A stretch of DNA of 58,026 bases from positions 1 to 58,026 of the forward strand of contig CAMYKZ010000036.1 in NCBI GenBank assembly GCA_947259045.1, given 5' to 3'. Origin of the DNA: an uncultured Afifella sp. (lineage in GTDB: Bacteria > Pseudomonadota > Alphaproteobacteria > Rhizobiales > Afifellaceae). Below the pieces are notes generated by a model. That model was not told where the DNA came from. It was given only the letters and a program-made list of their open reading frames with translations, and ran no database searches. The translations under genes were made by a program, and so were the position numbers. This document shows, in pieces, positions 54,828 to 58,026 of the stretch (position 1 is the stretch's first letter; each line of letters starts with the position of its first letter).

Positions 54828-54899
54828 GCGTGTTTGATCGCCGCAAATCATCGCGACATCATCACGGCGGGCTGTTGCATACCGGCACATTCCCGGATC

Positions 54900-55802
54900 T
54901 CAGCTCTGCGCCTCATTCTGATCGTGCAGCTCATTCAGCACGAACTGCGTCGTCCTGTCGGCTTCTGCCGCAAGGATCCGCAGTTCCTCCAGCGCCGTTT
55001 GCAGCAGGCGCGGCGTGAGGTCGGTTTGATAGACGACAAAAACCGGATTTGGAAATGTCGGCACATTCGGCACAAGAAAGAGCTGCTTCCGGTCAAGATG
55101 CTCTCTGACAAGGCGGGCCGGGAAGTACCCCGCCCGCCCTGCGCGGATCACAAAGTTCAGCCCGAGCGCGCCGACGGCGAAGGTTGTCCGCGGTATATCG
55201 CTATTGGGGAAGGCGGCATTGTGGGCTGCAATAAATTCTTCGCCCCAGTCCATGAAAATGTAGCGCGCGTCGAAATCCGGCCCGAAATCGGGATCGCCCG
55301 ACACCATCACAAGTTCCCCGTCGAGAATTTGTTCGACCGCAAGTCCGGGCCGGAGTTGCGGCCGGTACATGATGGCAATATCAAGAACCCCCTCAACCAT
55401 CTGCCGGATCAGGCGATCGGGCATCCCGGCCTCGACACGAAATGCCACGTCACCAAGCCGTTTCTCAAGCCGTTCAAGCCAGCTCATGGTCAGCTTCGGC
55501 AACAGGCTGTACTGCCCGCCGATAACCAGCCGTTCGATATAATTTTCCGGAACGGATACCTGATGGCGCGCCTCTTCCCAGACTTTGACCATCGACAAAG
55601 CGAACCGTTCGAACTGCCGGCCTGCCGGTGTCAGTTCCGTGCCGGATTTAACCCGGTCGAAAACCGCCTGACCAAGCAATTCCTCAAGTTTCTTGACGCG
55701 AAGCGAAACAGCAGACTGCGTGACATTGAGCCGGCGCGCTGCGTTAACGAAATTTCCGGCAGCAATAATTTCGAGAAAGGTTTTTGCAAGCACGATGTCC
55801 AT
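54900..55802 (-). CDS. LysR-family transcriptional regulator
   Basis: A 300-residue regulator. The N-terminal HTH is FVNAARRLNVTQSAVSLRVK with KLEELLGQAVFDR; the effector-binding domain follows (about 90-290, with LDIAIMYRPQLRPGL). The target genes are unknown. It is divergent from the small genes starting near 55958, and the intervening region carries the shared 17-bp motif. Autoregulation and control of the 53.3 kb genes are plausible. Confidence 0.9.
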   Translation of the reverse strand: MDIVLAKTFLEIIAAGNFVNAARRLNVTQSAVSLRVKKLEELLGQAVFDRVKSGTELTPAGRQFERFALSMVKVWEEARHQVSVPENYIERLVIGGQYSLLPKLTMSWLERLEKRLGDVAFRVEAGMPDRLIRQMVEGVLDIAIMYRPQLRPGLAVEQILDGELVMVSGDPDFGPDFDARYIFMDWGEEFIAAHNAAFPNSDIPRTTFAVGALGLNFVIRAGRAGYFPARLVREHLDRKQLFLVPNVPTFPNPVFVVYQTDLTPRLLQTALEELRILAAEADRTTQFVLNELHDQNEAQS

Positions 55803-55837
55803 GGACGCTATATATATCCAAAACTCATAAATGATAC

Positions 55838-55854
55838 AATAATTATTCGTTTGT
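55838..55854. promoter_or_regulatory. Shared 17-bp motif, copy 2
   Basis: AATAATTATTCGTTTGT, identical to 53085-53101, located 36 bp upstream of the lysR start codon. Both copies are followed by an AT-rich stretch ending in TTAACA. Absence of coding function and the repeat next to a regulator gene suggest a binding site. Confidence 0.55.
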
Positions 55855-55957
55855 CATATATATTAACATGCACCATATTCGATTTGTCAACCGGCGCAGA
55901 TGGCGGCTTAAAGAACAGCTTCGGCCTTTCGCCCGGCAATCAACAAGAGACATTACG

Positions 55958-56146
55958 ATGGAAAAATCGACACGCCAGAACGGTTCTTCGATGCAGCAAC
56001 CAAAGAATCACCGCGAATTCACCGGAGCCATCAACGAGCCGGTGCTGTTGACTTTGATTGCTTCACGCTCAATCGCAGACGTAATTTCCCAGACCGGGAT
56101 TTCGTCACGGCATCTGGTAAAACTACGCGACCGGTTTGAAATCTAG
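55958..56146 (+). CDS. Small hypothetical protein with a helix-turn-helix-like C-terminus
   Basis: A 62-residue basic protein. The last 25 residues (SIADVISQTGISSRHLVKLR then DRFEI) have the spacing of a helix-turn-helix. The start at 55958 is chosen as the first ATG close to a weak AGAGA; an upstream in-frame ATG at 55868 would add 30 Arg-rich residues. No family is recognised. It is divergent from lysR. Confidence 0.5.
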   Translation: MEKSTRQNGSSMQQPKNHREFTGAINEPVLLTLIASRSIADVISQTGISSRHLVKLRDRFEI

Positions 56147-56193
56147 CAATACCGCGGCAAACTGAGATGCAGCGGGATCAACGAGGTGAAACA

Positions 56194-56511
56194 ATGGTTC
56201 AACGTAAGTCGACGGCAGGAAATCCCGATCTCGCCCGCAGCGGCGCACTGATCATTGCGGTTCTGGCGATCCTGTCGCCCTGGCCGGCATTTTCAGCAGA
56301 ACGGATTGTCGATCCGGAAAGCTGCAAGACGGCGCTCAGCGGCGCCGAAGACACGATCGTTCGGGCAGACATCGACAGCGCAACCTTCAGGGTGCTTAAC
56401 GATCAGCTTGTCGAGATGCGAAACCTTTGTGCCAATGAAGATTATACCGGTGCGGAAACCAAACTTCTCGACGTCATGAACGCGCTCAAAGATCTGCAGA
56501 AGAAATCATGA
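56194..56511 (+). CDS. Small secreted hypothetical protein
   Basis: A 105-residue protein with a signal peptide (hydrophobic ALIIAVLAILSPWPAFSA) and a helical mature part with two Cys (ESCKTAL and RNLCANED). The ATG at 56194 follows GAGGTGAAAC. It overlaps the next gene (ATGA at 56508-56511), so the two are translated together. The function is unknown. Confidence 0.7.
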   Translation: MVQRKSTAGNPDLARSGALIIAVLAILSPWPAFSAERIVDPESCKTALSGAEDTIVRADIDSATFRVLNDQLVEMRNLCANEDYTGAETKLLDVMNALKDLQKKS

Positions 56512-57053
56512 AAGCGCTCCGATCGGCAGCAACGATGCATGCCGATAAGCGGTTTGACATGCGGGCTCATGAACCAGCCTCCAAATCGGTCATGCAGCAG
56601 AAAATCCGCATCGGGCGCTACGAATCCGTCGCGCTGCCGCTTTTCCGTCTCGGGTCTATCGATGCGACCATCGATCCCGGTCTGCCCCACTCGACATTAT
56701 CGGTTGCCGATTATCACATCTATGAACGCCGCGATCGGATGCGGGTTGTGTTCCAATTCACGGATCAGAGCGCAAACGAAAAAATCTGCAGGCGGCTGAC
56801 GGCTGAAATCACCTCCGTGACCGATTTTGTCTGGCCGGATTGTTCACAGGAGCGCCTGATCGCTATACAGGGACATGTCGTCCTTGGAAGCTACTTGTCG
56901 TGTTGCGATCTCTATCTGACCAGAAAACGCGTTCGGTCCACCCAGTTGGTTCTGGGAGAAAGTTTCATCGGACCGAATATGTCGGTTGATGCGGGTTGTG
57001 CATTTTCAGCTGGCCGTCCGCACCATCCTTTGATCGATGCGGCTACAGGTTAA
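56508..57053 (+). CDS. Degenerate retropepsin-like (RimK/LysX-associated zinc protease family) protein
   Basis: A 181-residue protein. The pattern IGRYESVALPLFRLGSIDAT followed by ID-PG and later VVLGSYLSCCDLYLTRKRVR, LVLGESFIGPNMSVD resembles the ATP-dependent zinc protease / retropepsin-like family (pfam05618). There the catalytic motif is DTGA; here it is DPGL (Asp56-Pro57-Gly58), so Asp is kept and Thr is lost. It may have altered or no activity. No ATP-grasp partner (RimK) is adjacent. Translationally coupled to the small secreted protein upstream. Confidence 0.6.
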   Translation: MKALRSAATMHADKRFDMRAHEPASKSVMQQKIRIGRYESVALPLFRLGSIDATIDPGLPHSTLSVADYHIYERRDRMRVVFQFTDQSANEKICRRLTAEITSVTDFVWPDCSQERLIAIQGHVVLGSYLSCCDLYLTRKRVRSTQLVLGESFIGPNMSVDAGCAFSAGRPHHPLIDAATG

Positions 57054-57112
57054 AACCCTCTGTCGGCGATTTCGGGCGCGCAAGTCGCTATTGCATGAGA
57101 AGGTTTTACGAG

Positions 57113-57664
57113 ATGCAGATTGACCCCGCGAATCGCGTCCCAGGCGTTCACCGGAACATGTGTATGTTTGTCGTGTGGAGCACCGCACTTCTTCTGGCCG
57201 CACTTCTTCTGACTGTCTTTGCAACGATCGCCGGTCACCATCCGGCTCGCGCCCAACCGACCGAAAGCGTCAATCTTACCCAGCAAATCGAGTCGATCGG
57301 CGGCGCCGCATCGCTGATCGAAAGGCTGTCAAACGCGGATACGGTGGAAGATCAGACGCTTGCAGCAGCCCGTGTCAAACTGGATGGATTGAGCCAGGAC
57401 CTGCAGGCGACAAAAACCGCGGAAGTAAAGGACGCCACCAACTTTAAGTACGGCCCCTATATCAAAGGTTCGGCCCTCCCCGCCAACCCGGTCGATATCG
57501 GCGCGACTCCGAGCGACGTGGTTTTCAACGCCGGGGCTAGCCTGGGGAATCTGACGGCAACCGGAACTAATGCCGGCGGGTGGTGGTTCGATCGCGACTC
57601 GGGCAAATTTATTGCTGACGTCGATAATTCCGGAACTGGCGGCATCGACTACCAACTCTGGTAA
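57113..57664 (+). CDS. Membrane-anchored protein with a pilin-like C-terminal region
   Basis: A 183-residue protein. Residues about 18-42 are a hydrophobic segment ending near ARAQ. A helical section follows, and from about residue 115 the sequence (YGPYIKG, LPANPVD, GGWWFDRDSGKF) resembles the C-terminal fold of type II secretion pseudopilins or minor pilins. The N-terminus lacks the prepilin GF-x4-E motif, so it is not a normal prepilin. The start at 57113 has AGAAGG; 57095 is also possible. A true prepilin gene follows after 12 bp. It could be a chimeric frame. Confidence 0.5.
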   Translation: MQIDPANRVPGVHRNMCMFVVWSTALLLAALLLTVFATIAGHHPARAQPTESVNLTQQIESIGGAASLIERLSNADTVEDQTLAAARVKLDGLSQDLQATKTAEVKDATNFKYGPYIKGSALPANPVDIGATPSDVVFNAGASLGNLTATGTNAGGWWFDRDSGKFIADVDNSGTGGIDYQLW

Positions 57665-57676
57665 AGGGGAACTTGA

Positions 57677-58026
57677 GTGTCCACCCGTGGTTTTACCTTC
57701 GTAGAATTAATGGTGGTCGTTACCATTCTGGGGGTCATGGCGATGGTCGTCATTCCCCGGGTCTCCTCCCATGGCGATGGGCAGAAGCTCACCGTGGCGG
57801 CGACCGAACTGGCCAACGCTATGCGCTTCGCTCGCAGCGAAGCGCTTCGCACCGGGGGGAACTGCCGGGTTGACATCGACACGGGGGCGGAGACTTTTAG
57901 TGTGGTTGACAGCGCTGGAGCCACCCTCTACCACCCGGTGAACAAGCAGCCCTTTGTTGTCGACCTGAAGTCGCTCCCCTCGGCCGGCGGGGTCGATATC
58001 GTTTCGGTCGGCGGCAGCTCCGGCCT
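57677..58026 (+). CDS. GspH-like type II secretion/type IV pilus prepilin, N-terminal part (runs off the window)
   Basis: Begins with GTG at 57677 after GGGGA. The N-terminus STRGFTFVELMVVVTILGVM is a classic prepilin signal: short basic leader, Gly before Phe, Glu at +5 and a hydrophobic helix. The segment LANAMRFARSEALRTGGNCR is typical of GspH/FimT-like pseudopilins. Cleavage by a prepilin peptidase and assembly into a pseudopilus are expected. The frame stays open to the window end at 58026 (116 full codons). It uses GGG glycine codons more than the rest of the window. Confidence 0.8.
   Translation, partial: MSTRGFTFVELMVVVTILGVMAMVVIPRVSSHGDGQKLTVAATELANAMRFARSEALRTGGNCRVDIDTGAETFSVVDSAGATLYHPVNKQPFVVDLKSLPSAGGVDIVSVGGSSG

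Overview
The window looks like chromosomal DNA of an alphaproteobacterium, most likely of the order Hyphomicrobiales (Rhizobiales). The grounds are a PhyR-NepR-EcfG general stress response locus, a rhizobial-type glycerol ABC transporter, a DUF992 protein, a DUF1127 protein, a TAXI-type TRAP system and strong GC3 codon use. The genus cannot be read from the sequence. I see no rRNA, tRNA, CRISPR array, insertion sequence or phage gene.

Layout. 0.3-6.2 kb: glycerol ABC transporter operon (glpV, glpS, glpT, a fused glpP/glpQ, DUF2160). 6.3-9.3 kb: a SARP/BTAD-TolB-TPR regulator, a DUF1127 protein and an AhpD-like peroxidase-related enzyme. 9.4-13.8 kb: leftward operon for PTS-dependent dihydroxyacetone kinase (dhaL, dhaM, HPr, enzyme I, a small HTH protein, dhaK). 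14-26 kb: housekeeping and lipid genes (D-Ala-D-Ala carboxypeptidase, TusA, two acyl-CoA synthetases, DUF924, CAP protein, MscS channel, two PilZ proteins, RNase Z-like hydrolase, CitE-like lyase). 26.4-40 kb: a signalling island. It holds a CHASE-PAS hybrid kinase, a receiver protein, ecfG-nepR, phyR, two HWE-type kinases, a PAS-EAL phosphodiesterase, two more PilZ proteins, and three small protein families each present twice. 40.2-46.5 kb: leftward cluster of nitrilase, Orn/Lys/Arg-type decarboxylase, ATP-grasp enzyme and C45-type hydrolase. 46.7-52.8 kb: TAXI-TRAP transporter, XRE-cupin regulator and 4-aminobutyrate aminotransferase. 53-57 kb: small secreted proteins, a LysR regulator and a degenerate aspartic-protease-like protein. 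57.1-58 kb: a pilin-like protein and the start of a GspH-like prepilin that runs off the window.

How the parts connect. The glp and dha operons together suggest uptake of glycerol-type polyols and PEP-dependent phosphorylation of dihydroxyacetone. The decarboxylase cluster, XRE-cupin regulator and GabT suggest polyamine or amino-acid metabolism; this is inference.

The most interesting part is 33-40 kb. Five copies of GGAAC-N16/17-CATT, which resembles an EcfG-type promoter, sit 23-55 nt before the start codons of four accessory genes. A second NepR-like domain is fused to a new N-terminal domain at 39.6 kb, and a shorter relative carrying only that N-terminal domain is at 33.1 kb. I read this as a locally expanded general-stress-response module with its own duplicated secreted proteins and possible extra anti-sigma feedback.

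Two places may reflect assembly or recombination and need read-level checks: the glpP/glpQ junction near 5190 and the composition change near 57.4 kb.
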